Part shown: positions 12,583-23,519 of the stretch, piece by piece
How positions within the stretch are numbered: the first letter of the stretch is position 1
How the letters are laid out: each line of letters begins with the position of its first letter
NCBI GenBank assembly: GCA_022749755.1
Contig: CM040449.1
Span: 7,945,657-8,009,656 of the forward strand
Length of the DNA stretch: 64,000 bases
Direction: 5' to 3'
DNA from: Azadirachta indica
Taxonomy: Eukaryota; Streptophyta; Magnoliopsida; Sapindales; Meliaceae
Position numbers and translations under genes: made by a program
Notes under the pieces: generated by a model
Told to the model about the DNA's origin: nothing
Databases searched by the model: none
Seen by the model: the letters and a program-made list of their open reading frames with translations, nothing else

Positions 12583-13314
12583 GTTTATTAACATTCAGAA
12601 TTCAAATTATGAACCCTCAATATCAACAATCACATAGTACAGTCTATAATCTTCAAACATATTGTTGGAAACTGCAAAAATGGAACTATTGGATTCATCA
12701 ACTAAAACACATAGACTATATTAAAAGCAGATATACCAATTCATTCCTAGATTTTCAGTTATAAAAAAAGTGTGCATTTTTGCATCCCAAGCTACAAACT
12801 GAAAACTGAACAAAATCCCAGTACATCAAACCTTACCTTACCGTTCCTATTCTATCATCAAAATGCTACAAGGGTCTGGAAACAGAAATGGGATATGTTA
12901 ATATGTCAAAACTTCTTAGGTCAATTTTAGTATATAAAACTTGTAAGAATCTCATACAATTTCATTTGATTACTACCAGAAAAATGAGTAAAGGAAAACA
13001 ACACAAACTGAGCATAAATCGATAATATTATGAGTATATTTATTCATTAATTAAACAACTGAAAATTTCTTATAAGAGAAGTGGGGGAAAGAAAAGCGTA
13101 CAGCGAGGAAAGACTTGAAGCAAGGCCTAGTAATAGTATTGTTGACAGGAGGAAACCCTAGAATGGGTGGTTTTAAGAGAGGAGGTCGTGTAGTACGATG
13201 ATGGAGAGAGTGAAGTGATAGGGTTTTGGCAGGTTTTGGTGAAGAAGAGACGAAAGTAGAAAGACGGGGAGGAGAAGCTAAGAAGTAGTTGTTGTTTGAG
13301 AGAAAAACGGCCAT
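10513..13314 (-). CDS. CGE2: chloroplast GrpE-type co-chaperone
   Basis: Nucleotide-exchange factor for stromal Hsp70. Three exons: 13314-13102, 12220-11711 and 10719-10513, all phase 0, giving 309 residues (plant plastid GrpE about 280-325). Exon 1 (71 residues) is a Ser/Thr/Pro-rich, acid-poor transit-peptide-like leader. Exon 2 holds the long coiled coil (LKKLIEAYKEAL, ENEKNELLQKVSALLAEI) and the GrpE core with ADFENFRKRTEKER and the dimer/four-helix region SLLLMVDSFERAKQQ. Exon 3 holds the C-terminal beta-wing, with VHEAIVRVESEEVKEGIIVQ and GFLLGDRLLRPAMVKVS, then an Ala/Pro-rich tail. The symbol follows recalled Arabidopsis At1g36390, which also neighbours SHM7; CGE1 versus CGE2 is not proven. 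Intron 1 contains a GA microsatellite at 12532-12579. Confidence 0.93.
12532..12579 (+). repeat. (GA)n microsatellite in GrpE intron 1
   Basis: An uninterrupted GA dinucleotide tract of about 24 units inside the intron between GrpE exons 1 and 2. Confidence 0.95.
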
Positions 13315-13493
13315 TTATTGACCCCCACGCGAATTCAATTCAGAGACTCTCTCAGACGCCCTCTGCTTAAATTTTTCGTCAGAGGCCAATGAATGAGTTT
13401 TTATCATTCAGCTCCGATTGGCTGGCTATTGGCTTGGCTTCATTACAAAATGTTCTAGACTCGTCCGGAATCGGACTCAGCTTCACTGCATAT

Positions 13494-13527
13494 TATATTA
13501 ATTAATTAATTAATTAATTAATTAATC
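13494..13527 (+). repeat. (ATTA)n microsatellite
   Basis: A tetranucleotide ATTA/TTAA run of about eight units in the 5' flank of the GrpE gene. Confidence 0.9.
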
Positions 13528-13820
13528 TTCTCCCATACCCAACAACAACAACATAATTTCAACAGAATGAAATTGATTTTGATCTCAACAAACATAAGCA
13601 CATTCAGACAACAGATTGTCATTTGCTTGCTTTACATAAATTCTAATTGTCATTATTATTTAGCGTAAAGGAATGATGATTTATATTTCTGACGTTTGCA
13701 AATATAAGCAATATTTTTTTATATTTAAAAAAAGACAAATACTCCTAATTATTGAATTAATAAGTACATACTTCTTTATTTTTATCTCTCATAGTTAATC
13801 ATTCCATTAATTATCATATG

Positions 13821-14690
13821 TATTTTAATTTTTTGTATAATAATAATATAATATATATATTTATTTAATTATAATTTTTAATTTTTATTTTAATATTTTT
13901 TATAATATATCTTTTTTTAACTATAACTATTTAATTTCATATTTAATATTTTTTTTATAATATATTTAAAACTAAATATATTTTCACTTTATTATTTTAA
14001 TAAAAAAATTTTAAAAAAATTTAAATAATAAATTAAATTAAATTTATATTAAAATATTTATAACTTTTTTTTTACAATAAATTTGATATTTAATTGTTAA
14101 AAAAAATTGAAATATATTTTAATATTTTATTTTTATATTGATATTTTTATTTAAAAAAAATTATATTTATTTATATTTTTTTTAAAAAAATATATGAAAA
14201 TATAAAAAAATAAAAAAATTTAGTATTATTTATTAATAAAATTAATAATTAAATATATTTTATATTCTTATTAACTAATATAATTTAAATTTAATTAAAA
14301 TTAAAAAAAAATTAATTATTTTTATTTGTAATATATATAACATGTATTTATTATTTTTATTTTTATTTATTTTAAAAAAAAATAATAAATTTAACATAAT
14401 TTTTAAATAAATATATTACGTATAAAAATAAAACATTAAAAAATATTTCAATTAAACTTAACTCATTGTTTGAGTTGTTTCATCATTATATTTTTAAAAA
14501 AATTTTATTAAAATAATAAATTAAAAAATTTATTTATTATTAAGTATACTGTAAAAAAAAAATATTAAATAGAGATTAAATTGTTATAATATAAAAAAAA
14601 ATATTGTAAAAAATATTAAAATAAAGATTAAAATGTTATGATTAAATGAAATATATATCATATTGTTATTATGTAAAAAATTAAAAACAC
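13821..14690. mobile_element. long inverted-repeat (foldback/MITE-like) element
   Basis: The segment 13821 to about 14012 aligns with the reverse complement of about 14490-14690. Both arms begin TTTTAATTTTTT followed by (A/G)TA..ATAATAA, and both carry TTTAATATTTTTT blocks and an inner TTATTATTTTAATAAA. The centre and arms are over 90 percent A+T and hold no coding frame. The long arms fit a non-autonomous foldback or MULE-like element. No clear target-site duplication was identified, so the borders are approximate; AT bias alone could inflate the match, but the block order is kept along about 190 bp. Confidence 0.5.
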
Positions 14691-14699
14691 AAAAGTAAA

Positions 14700-16580
14700 T
14701 GCTCTAAAAGTCAGTCAATAAAACATCTATCTATTTATCTAAATATCTATTATCTAAATATCTGTTTATTAGAACAAACATCAATATGCTTAACGTAAAT
14801 ATTGTAGTTTTAAAATTAAAATTATTGTATAAATCAGAAATTGATATTTGGCAAACATTATCAAATACCAATCAATCTGTTTTAAAAACTATACTTAAAA
14901 TATCAAACCAACATGGTAAGTGATTATTACACAGCAAAAAGGAGTTGAATTCCCTACCTATGACAACTTTAGGTTAAATTTGGCAATCTCCACATTCCAT
15001 ATAGACGTTCATGATGTTAAGAAAACACTACACCTACGGTATGACTACTTGGAACCAGCAGGCAAGATTTTGTTTCTGCTTTAGTAAATAGTAATTAAAA
15101 AAATGATCCATCAAAACTATCTTGATCCAAAAATGAAAAGGCATATCTCATAATACACTTGTCCTGCATTTACAGATCTTTCCAATTGCTTGGAGATGGA
15201 AAACTTAGGCATACTCGGGCAAAAGAATTCTTTGCACAACCTCTAAATGCCCAAGTTTTGATGTTCCAAAGCAAGCAATGTTTTACCATGACCAAAAAGA
15301 CTTTCCTTTTTGGCCACTAATTGCACTGTGGAAACCAAAATTAATTTCCAGAATCCAAACCAATCAGATAAGGCAAATCCAAAACACAAAAATCAAAGCA
15401 ATATGAATATCCCTCGCAAACATTTAGTACTTGATTTAACAGTAATAACTTGGTTTACTACAATAGTTCCACATTTTTGTTATAACCTAAACAAACTAGT
15501 ACTGAGAAGGTCCAAGAAGTCATCTTCCTGCCTTGCATATGTACCTGCAAACGAGAACTAAGAGAGAATGTCACAACAACTCAACATGGAAAACAATCCA
15601 GAACTCAGTCACCTCAGTCAACAAGTCAAAAAGAAAATAAAAGATATTTATCCACTTCAAATTTTTTCAGCTCCAATATATATGATCAGCCATTTAGATC
15701 CATGAACAGACCTTGAAGCCAATGGACTCAATTTAATAAAATTCCCAAATGCACTACAGCTGTGAATAAGCATGTTGACAACAATCTTTATTTCAGGTTT
15801 TCTACAAATTAGCCAACCTTTCTAATTTTAACAGTGCCACTTGGTCAGTCATATCACCAAATGTCATAATAAATTCACCACTCCATATGGTATATATGAT
15901 GCCATCAAGTTCCATATTGTAATTAATAACTCTGTATGCCCATAATGATACTATCAGAATCCCCACACAATTTTATTGCACCAAATTCAACAAATTTGAT
16001 GAGAATTCGACCTAATAACCCCAGCAGATATGCCACTATTTTCATCTCCTTCAATGAGAACTGCGGATTAGTATCTCATGGTGGGGAAATACAGTTATGA
16101 AAAATCAGGAAGATCACTGTTATCTACAATTTACATGTTCCATACAAGATAATGAAAAAGGCAAATATCAATAAAAAGTATCAGAATAATGTCATCATTC
16201 TTTCTCCATCTAGTAAAATCAGGCATTAAAAGGAGAAGGTACAGTTTGCAATGAATCTTGTAACACCCTAAGGTAACTAAAGAACCATTCAGCCAAAGGA
16301 AGGTCTACAACAGAACTCAAGCAGGGTTTCTTGTACTCTAAATAATATAGAAATCGCACAAAGCACATAATATAACATGCATCATTAGTTATGGCAAACT
16401 AATCCATAATGCATATTTCAACATCATTAAATTCATCGAGGAAAAAATAAAACAAAATGACAAATTTGACAGTAACAAGCATCAGCTTAGTTTATTAAAA
16501 GTCATTAAACTGCCAGAGTCAATTTAAAGAAGATAATACCTGTACAGCTACATATCACCATGTCATGGACAATTATTTAT
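14700..16580. other. ARF17 3' flank, no confident gene
   Basis: This stretch is less AT-rich than its left neighbour and is probably ARF17 3' UTR plus intergenic DNA. An AATAAA-like signal follows the ARF17 stop on the minus strand (about 16571-16576). A donor-like CAG|GTATTA at about 16541 and an acceptor-like TTTGCAG at about 15545 (both minus) could mark a 3' UTR intron. The 65-nt piece 15544-15480 after that acceptor is open, reading TYARQEDD to SLFRL then TAA, but I cannot tie it to a gene. Confidence 0.35.
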
Positions 16581-19500
16581 TCATAAAGTGCAAGCTTCAG
16601 CTTCAACTTCTGAGCCACTTTGCATGCCAAACCTGTTGAGCAGTTCCGTGTACGTCAAGGAAAGATCTAGCGGCACATTCACATCTTCCCTTCCATTGAA
16701 CCCTTTACCGCCATCATCTTCTGGGCAAACATCATCGAAACCACCTTCAATAGGCTGCTTCATATGTATGATCTTACCAAACAACTGAATTGAACTAACA
16801 CCAACTTTTGTCGAGTTGCAGCCCTGGTTTCCAAGTTCAGCACCAAAGGAATGCACACTACTGTGGCTATCTGGTGATAAGTTGTCAGACTGTGAACTGC
16901 CAATGTTCAGCTCAGTGGACACACGTCTCAACTTTGGCACCATGTGGTTGCCAACGGTACCATCACTGCACATCTGTGGTTATTCTCGCTTATGAAGTTT
17001 GATAAACTAAATAAGCTAAAAGGATTTTGCCTGGCTCCCTGCATGCCAGCAGGAAAAGTATTATAATTCAACAGTGAAGGGTCCAGATACCCCACTGTTG
17101 AATTAGTTAATCCTGTCACTGGAAAGAAGATTTCTTCCTCTCCATCAGTCACAGATCCACAATTCTGAGGAAATTTTGGTCTCTTTGCTTGGGGGAATGT
17201 GGTATGAAGTGGTCGTGTGGGCGAAACAAATTCAATTTGCCAAGGACTTACTCTCTTGGCATTCTGCAGAATTTCAGGTTCATCCCATGTAACCTATGAA
17301 TAAAATTTCAAAATTTATAATGGCCGAAGTGCAGAAATATTTGTCAAGGTAGCAGAATAAAAATTCAGTATGTTCTCTTCCAAGGAAAGAGAAACATATA
17401 TATTTCTAAACAGACCAGTGCATCATATGGTGCATCTGAATATAACCTTATTAAGCATTGTACAACATTTAAAACTTAGTTGCATAGAATCTATAACAAT
17501 GATTTTGAAAAACAATAGATTACATCGGCCAAAAATAAACATTTTCACGAAAAGTTATCAGCAATTCCACTTATTTTACAAAAGTAATGTAACATCTACA
17601 TCATGCCAAAATAAAAGCTTCAGAATACAATTTTTGGACAGCATTTCAAGAGCAACTTTATCTACGCATTCACAGAAACAACAATGGAGATAAATCATAT
17701 GCACTCATGGTCATAAATTCTACTGAAAGTCAAGATTAAACACACCATAGTCTGCCATCAAAACTACAAGCTATCCAACCAACTGAATTCAACATTGTCC
17801 TAAATTAGCATGAACTTTTTTGTCCAAACATTGAACACGGAATTTATGCTGTAAATCTTATTCAGCGAAGAACGACAATATACAACATTGCAGCTGTCTC
17901 CAGTAGGATGAGATGCCATACAGAATATGAAACTATTTTCTCATACAATGACAACAATTCATGAGAAACCTATTGACAAATACAAAGGCAATACAACTTT
18001 CAATAGTTTATTTGAATTTTGGCTCCACCATATTACTAGAAGCAAATTTATAACATTAATTATTATTTATCCAGGATTAATTGCCTCTTACTTGCAGACA
18101 GAGATGTTATATCAGCAATGTTAAAGGAAAACTGAGCATTCACCAACAGTCTTGGGTGGAGCAGAGCAGGGCAAGGTAACTAAGCATCTTGTCAGACAAA
18201 CAGTTTCTCAAAATGACATATACTTGAATATCCTTAAATCAGGCAATCCACTCATCTATATGACTTCAATTAGGCCTATTTCACATATGAAAGTTCTTTA
18301 TTTGTCATGAGAAGGACTTTGTCTTAAAAGATTCTTTTGCCACTCCCAGATTTGTATGAAGTCTTGCCAGTCGCCACTTCAAAACATTAATCTCTAAGTC
18401 CCAGTATCAGAATAGGCCTTAAATCAAAATAAGAAGTACATTTTGAAAGGAAGTACTTCCAGCTTTACAAACATTTCCACCTTTAAGTATTGCCAACAAA
18501 AACACCTACAAAGCACTTATAGACTCACTTTTATATACTTCAGGCAAGACATATATAAAACTGACCCCAAAGCACTTACGATAAAGCCAAATGCACTGCA
18601 TAACACACTAATAACTCCTTCAAATCAGGCTTCAGTCTTAAGCAAAAGGTAAAGCCAATAAAATTGCCAATATCAGAATTACAATACTCTAATCACATTA
18701 AAAATACAAAGAATCGAAACGCAAATAATCTCAAATCAGAAACATTCTACCGTACCTCAAGCATGCCCCATGGAGAGCCACACCACGGTCCCCTGTCCGG
18801 CACAGAAGCAGCTGTAACAGTGCCCTGAACCCACGTCATTCTTGAAGAATCCTCTGTCTCCACCACCATTTTCACTCTCATCCCAGCCGTCCACAACACC
18901 CTCATTGCAGCATCAACCACCTCAGCATTGACAATAAAATCCGCCCACCCTGCCCTGGGATAGTACACAACCTCGAAAGGCAATCCCAGCACCGCCCTTT
19001 CCACGGCCTCCACAACTGATTCTGCCTTAATACCAATCTGCTCTCGCCACCTGGCAGTAGCACCGTCTCCGTTGTTCCCGTACTTCACGGATCGCCTGAG
19101 CCCGACAAACATTTTTCCCCCAGAATCTCGCATGAAAACGACAGAATCTCCCGCGATCAGTTTCTTCTGGTTCACGAACTTGCTCCAGCCGGTGGTTAAC
19201 AAGTGTCGTCTCGGAGTCCCCCGATAAATGTGGCGAAACTCCCAAACGGCGCCGTGAATGTCAGTGACGGACAGAGTTTGAACAGGAGGATCCGCTTGGT
19301 AGTTAAGTGGCGGGAAAATTGAATCAGCGCAAAACCTCGGAACGGAAAAGCCGCCGCCGTTATTGGCATCTGACGGCGTCAGAATCTTCGCAAAAGCCAC
19401 AACGCCATTCTCATCAACACTGCCATTGCCGCGCTGTGGGTGCCGCTGCCGCTGCTGCTGTTGATCGAGGAAGTTTCTAGAAGGTTCGACGGCAGTTATT

Positions 19501-19760
19501 GGGCTGAGAAGGACTTTAGCGAAGACTTGGTCGGTAATAGGGTCGGCCATGAAGTCGACGTGAGAGATAACGCAAGGGATGACTGGTTTTGAAACGGAGA
19601 CAGCGATAGAAGGACAAGATTGCTCCACGTGGCCCTGAGGGAAGTAATAAACCCTAGAATTGACGGTGGGGATTTGGACGGAGGGCCCGGCACAAGAGCG
19701 CCAGACTCGGGGGTCGACGGCACAAGGCTCGGAGCGAGAGGAGTGATGCTGCAAGGGCAT
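16581..19760 (-). CDS. ARF17: auxin response factor ARF17 (frame broken by one base in exon 2)
   Basis: Transcription factor of the miR160-controlled ARF10/16/17 clade that binds auxin response elements, generally as a repressor. Exon 1 is 19760-18756 (335 codons). It has an N-terminal dimerisation arm ([21 protein letters not shown]), a B3 domain at about residues 118-222 ([49 protein letters not shown]) and an ARF ancillary domain ([17 protein letters not shown]). Exon 2 begins at 17293 with VTWDEPEIL and contains the miR160 site in GMQGARQ. In the ARF17 manner it lacks a PB1 domain. Near 16978 the frame shifts by one base: the sequence as given stops at 16928 after foreign residues, whereas the ARF17-like tail ([14 protein letters not shown] to EACTL) is intact in the next frame and ends at 16581. 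One extra C would restore NNPQMC. Assembly error versus real mutation cannot be decided here. Confidence 0.93.
17028..17048 (-). promoter_or_regulatory. miR160 target site in ARF17 mRNA
   Basis: The plus strand here reads as mature miR160 in DNA letters except at position 15 (C instead of T), so the minus-strand mRNA pairs with miR160 throughout with one G:U wobble. The site encodes GMQGARQ, the conserved location in ARF10/16/17. Cleavage is expected between miRNA positions 10 and 11. Confidence 0.95.
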
Positions 19761-19954
19761 CTTGCTTAGGGTTTGTTTGCAAGTACTACGAGACTGGCGT
19801 TTGGTTGTTCTTTTTTTCTTTTAACTTTTTCTTCTTTTTGGGGATTTTGTTGGTTTAACGCAACATTGCCTGTCTCTTTCTCTCTCTCTCCCTCTCTGAG
19901 ACCCGAGTACAGTTATAGTGCGTGAGTGTGTGCGGGCACGAGTGTCTGAGGAGA

Positions 19955-19988
<34 letters not shown>

Positions 19989-21917
19989 GTATTGGGGTCG
20001 GAGACGAGAACGGGGGCAATGAGGCAGAGAATATATGTGTACTATTAAATTTTATTTTTTTATTATTTCTTTTTTTATTTTTCAAAATAGCTAATTAGAT
20101 TGATTTGTTTCGAATTACAGTTTTAGCCACGACAACTTAGTGAAACAAAACTGTGGGCAGTCACTATCACGTTTTATAACAGGAGCGTCAATTACACTCG
20201 CTCCTTCTTTATTATTTTATAATATAAATCAAATATATTTGTTTATAAAATCTCAGGAAAATAAATGTATAAACAATACGAGGAGAATTTGTCTCGCACA
20301 GAAAATCTAAGAAAGATTAGAACGACTGTTACACTGCAATTGTAATATTATTTGTATTTCTCTGTCTAAGAAGTAGTTAATGGTCTCATGACCAAAATGT
20401 AACCACGCCCTGTCGTTTTATTATATCTAAACGTGCCAAATAAAAGGGCGAATATTATATTAATTAATAGTATTAATGATTGGGAGACAGGCGAGTGCAT
20501 CGTACTTTCAATAAATAGCATAAATATTATTTGTTTTGATTTATTTTATTTATTTATATATAAACAGTTGAAAATGATAACTCTTAATGAACTGTGATGT
20601 TGATCTTGCGAGGAAAGACGGACTGAATGTGGGAAATGGATGATGATCTATCTTCTTCATAACCCTAAAATGCCCTTAATGACAAACTCCCACGTTATTA
20701 CATGGTAATTGTAATTACGGTGGGCCTGCGTTCTGTTCGGAACTAATTGGAGGTAGAATGTCGTTGTCCCTGTTTTTTCTCTCATTATTTTTTATATTTT
20801 GTGTAATATTTCATTATTTTTTTAATTTTAATTTTATTTTTTTTAATATTTTTAATTTATAAAATTAAAAATATTAAAAGATAAAATTAAAATTAAGAAA
20901 GTAATAAGATATTATAAAAAACATATAAAATAATGAATATCGGCTGAAAATACAAAGAAACGGGCATTCACCCTTAATTGGAGGAGTGAAGTCAAAGATG
21001 ACGATGATTGATGACTGATGAACGAATCGGGGCAGTTGAGAGGATTTTGTGGGGGATGTCAAAGGGGGAAGTATAAGATATATGTGTGGTGTAGTTGAAT
21101 GTCTGCTCCAGGCTGAGAGACAAAATCGGGAGAGAAAAATATGTAGCATTATTATTATTTACCGAGGGGGAAAATGCAGATAGATAGCAGGGATCAGATT
21201 TTGAGGCCTCGCTGTCACCTTATATTGTGTGCAGCAGACACGACCCCGTTTCACGTCTGTCTGGTTATCAAACGTGAGAGCATGTGACTTAACCGGCATT
21301 CGAAACCAGATTGCTTAACTTCACGACTGGGCGTGGGTCAGATTCAAGTGAAGTTATATATACCACCAACTGTAGCATTCAAGAGAGTCGCTTTAGTTTG
21401 TTTGCGCCATCCAACCCGTCACTTTTTTGTGCTTTGCAATGATAAAACACTTATCACATTAGCTGCTAGTCCACTTGATAAGAACACTAATCTTGAGACT
21501 CCTGGATATATATGTTGATCGATGGCAATCTGGGATACTGATTCCAAGTAAACGTCCAAAAAATATGCCGAATAGCAAAGCAGTAAATAGCTAAAACAAA
21601 CACGGGTAATAATAAAACTCAATCCAATAAGTTTCAAGAACATAAACATACTCAAGACTCAAACTGACACAAACTCAAATGACAATAACTCAATAAACTA
21701 GACAAAAACGAGGATAATGACACATGTAAGAATAAATCACCAGCGGAAGCAGGAACCGAGAGGGCTTCTCAAAGTTCCCACTTAATGCAGACCCTGACGA
21801 TTTAAACAACAATGACTGCTGTCATCTCCATAATACTAGCAACATAGACCACCATGCAAAAGCTTTATTATCTTCGACCCATTTTAATCGCAAATTGCAC
21901 GTGCGAGTGCCTTCAGA
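19761..21917. promoter_or_regulatory. ARF17 5' flank and eIF5 3' flank
   Basis: 19761-20040 looks like an ARF17 leader with a CT-rich minus strand and a GA microsatellite at 19961-19986. 20040-21330 is AT-rich promoter-type DNA. It holds a telobox-like AACCCTAA at about 20662 and TGGGCC at about 20720. 21660-21917 is probably eIF5 3' UTR. No supported gene is seen; small ORFs at 21333-21655 have no recognisable homology. Confidence 0.45.
19961..19986 (+). repeat. (GA)n microsatellite in ARF17 leader
   Basis: A GA run of about 13 units, which is CT on the ARF17 coding strand, about 200 bp upstream of the ARF17 ATG. Pyrimidine tracts of this kind are common in plant 5' UTRs. Confidence 0.9.
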
Positions 21918-23231
21918 TCAATCCTCTTCAGATTCAGACTCTGCATTCTGGAGCCACTCGATGAATGGCTTGACATTCTTCCAAACTGGGGAGTTTTTAT
22001 TGGCACCACTCACGCCCTTCTGATACCAATCTAGTATGAACTCTTCTTCCAACACATCATTATCATACAGTGCTTTCAGAACCAGTGCTACCTCCTTCAC
22101 CACCCCAGAGCTCGCCTTCACAAAGAAAGACTCAACAGATTGTAGCAGAATCATCTGTGATCCCTCCTCTTGAGTTGCAGCAGCAACGTAGTTCTTCTTT
22201 TTCATCACCTCTTTAGCAAGGCCCTTCTCAACACCACCAAAGAGAGCTGCAAATAATGCATCCATGACTTCTTGGGGAGTCCCAGAGAGTGAACTCAGAT
22301 AAGTTTTAAGTTGGCTTGCAGAGGAACCTTTCTTCAGGAATTCCTTTATTTCATTAACAAGATGGGTACCAGTATCACGAGCACCATTCTCATGTCCCTT
22401 ACTCTCACGCTCAGGAGACCTTTTAACAGATTTTTTCTTCTCTTCAGTAGTAGAAAGCATTACCATATCAGCAGTAACAGAACTCAATTGCTCTTGGATA
22501 CGCTGCTTGGCTGCCTCCAACGAAGTATCTGTCTGCCACTGAACATCATCGTCATCATCGTCATCAGTGGCTGCTTGTTCATTTTCATCAGCCTGGCTGT
22601 GAGTTGGGGAGTGATCCTCATCAGAAGCATGAGTTTTTTTCTTGGTTGACGCCCCCTTTGAACTGGCTTTCTTCTTTCCAGCCTCCTTCTTAAGCTTCTT
22701 CTGCTCCTCATCAGCGGCCTCACCCTCCTTGAGCCGTTCCTTCTCAGCCCTCCTCAATGCCTTCTTGTCCTTTGATGTTTTCTTCTGCACAGGAGGATTC
22801 TTGATAATAAATGTTGTCAGTTTGTCCCTCATATCCACATCTGAGACATGCCCACAAGCAGCACATTTCAGGGTGACCATCTGTGTCTTTGTAATGACTA
22901 TTTCAGTTTCAGGGTTACCACATCCATAACACTGTACGTATTTCTTGATGAAGTTCTCAAGAAGCCCTGCAAGCTTGGCAGTGTCATGGGCCCCATTGAC
23001 AAGTGAAGTTCCAGTCTTTTCATCAAACTTGGACTGGGCTCCAAGCTCATTGCCAAAATACTTTGTTGTGTATGACGCAGGCCTTGCCAAAGCCTTTGCA
23101 ATCTCAACCATGTTAACCACGTTGGTCTTTATGCCATTTCCTCTCCCTTCTATCTTGGTTATCATTTTTGGCATCTTATACCTGTAAAAGGCATCATCAC
23201 TGTTGGAAGCACCGATGTTTTGAAGTGCCAT
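21918..23231 (-). CDS. EIF5: eukaryotic translation initiation factor 5 (eIF5)
   Basis: GTPase-activating protein for eIF2-GTP in the 43S complex, controlling start-codon selection. The coding region is one uninterrupted exon of 437 residues, as in other plant eIF5 genes. The N-terminal eIF2B5/IF5 domain starts MALQNIGASNSDDAFYRYKMP, with the GAP arginine-finger candidate at Arg17. A C4 zinc ribbon uses Cys101, 104, 123 and 126. A Lys-rich linker (residues 145-210) and an acidic DDDDDDD patch follow. The C-terminal W2/HEAT domain (about 285-437) ends with the aromatic/acidic box WLQNAESESEED that binds eIF2beta, eIF1 and eIF3c. The leader has an intron and an 83-codon uORF that stops 36 nt before this ATG. 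Confidence 0.97.
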   Translation of the reverse strand: MALQNIGASNSDDAFYRYKMPKMITKIEGRGNGIKTNVVNMVEIAKALARPASYTTKYFGNELGAQSKFDEKTGTSLVNGAHDTAKLAGLLENFIKKYVQCYGCGNPETEIVITKTQMVTLKCAACGHVSDVDMRDKLTTFIIKNPPVQKKTSKDKKALRRAEKERLKEGEAADEEQKKLKKEAGKKKASSKGASTKKKTHASDEDHSPTHSQADENEQAATDDDDDDDVQWQTDTSLEAAKQRIQEQLSSVTADMVMLSTTEEKKKSVKRSPERESKGHENGARDTGTHLVNEIKEFLKKGSSASQLKTYLSSLSGTPQEVMDALFAALFGGVEKGLAKEVMKKKNYVAAATQEEGSQMILLQSVESFFVKASSGVVKEVALVLKALYDNDVLEEEFILDWYQKGVSGANKNSPVWKNVKPFIEWLQNAESESEED

Positions 23232-23267
23232 CTTGGTTAACTGTGTAAGATTGAAGTGTCAGATCAA

Positions 23268-23519
23268 TCAGAAAGGGAATGAACAAGCAGCAGTACTGTC
23301 TTTTTCAGTGAGAAATCCTCCTTCACCAGACAAGTTCCTTGCAATTGGAAAAGGTCGCATAAACTGGCAACCAAAACAATGTGTCTTATATGCCTCGGAT
23401 GTCCCAAGATGCATGCAGCCAACTTTACGAGATGAATGTCTGCACTTTTTTCTGGACGTAGGACAATACTCTCCAAGCAAACCAATTGATGACAAAAAGA
23501 GAGAGGCCCGTTCAGACAT
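23268..23519 (-). CDS. upstream ORF in the eIF5 leader (probable conserved-peptide uORF)
   Basis: ATG at 23517-23519 opens 83 codons ending TGA at 23268-23270, 36 nt before the eIF5 start. The leader appears to have two exons: about 24850-24744, and 23592 to the eIF5 ATG, joined by an intron (AAG|GTATAA to TTTTCAG|GAAG). I see no ATG in leader exon 1, so this is the first start codon a scanning ribosome would meet. The peptide starts MSERASLFLSSIGLLGEYC, has a Cys/basic middle (CPTSRKKCRHSSRKVGC, HCFGCQF) and ends SFPF. I recall the Arabidopsis eIF5 gene At1g36730 being listed among genes with conserved-peptide uORFs. It could act as a translational brake giving eIF5 autoregulation; that function is inference. 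Confidence 0.7.
   Translation of the reverse strand: MSERASLFLSSIGLLGEYCPTSRKKCRHSSRKVGCMHLGTSEAYKTHCFGCQFMRPFPIARNLSGEGGFLTEKDSTAACSFPF

Noticed and set aside
16974..17152. A hidden intron in ARF17 exon 2 that would repair the frame
   Set aside because: Frame-compatible donors (GTGACT at 17152, GTGGGG at 17095) are weak and would remove the conserved miR160-site coding region.
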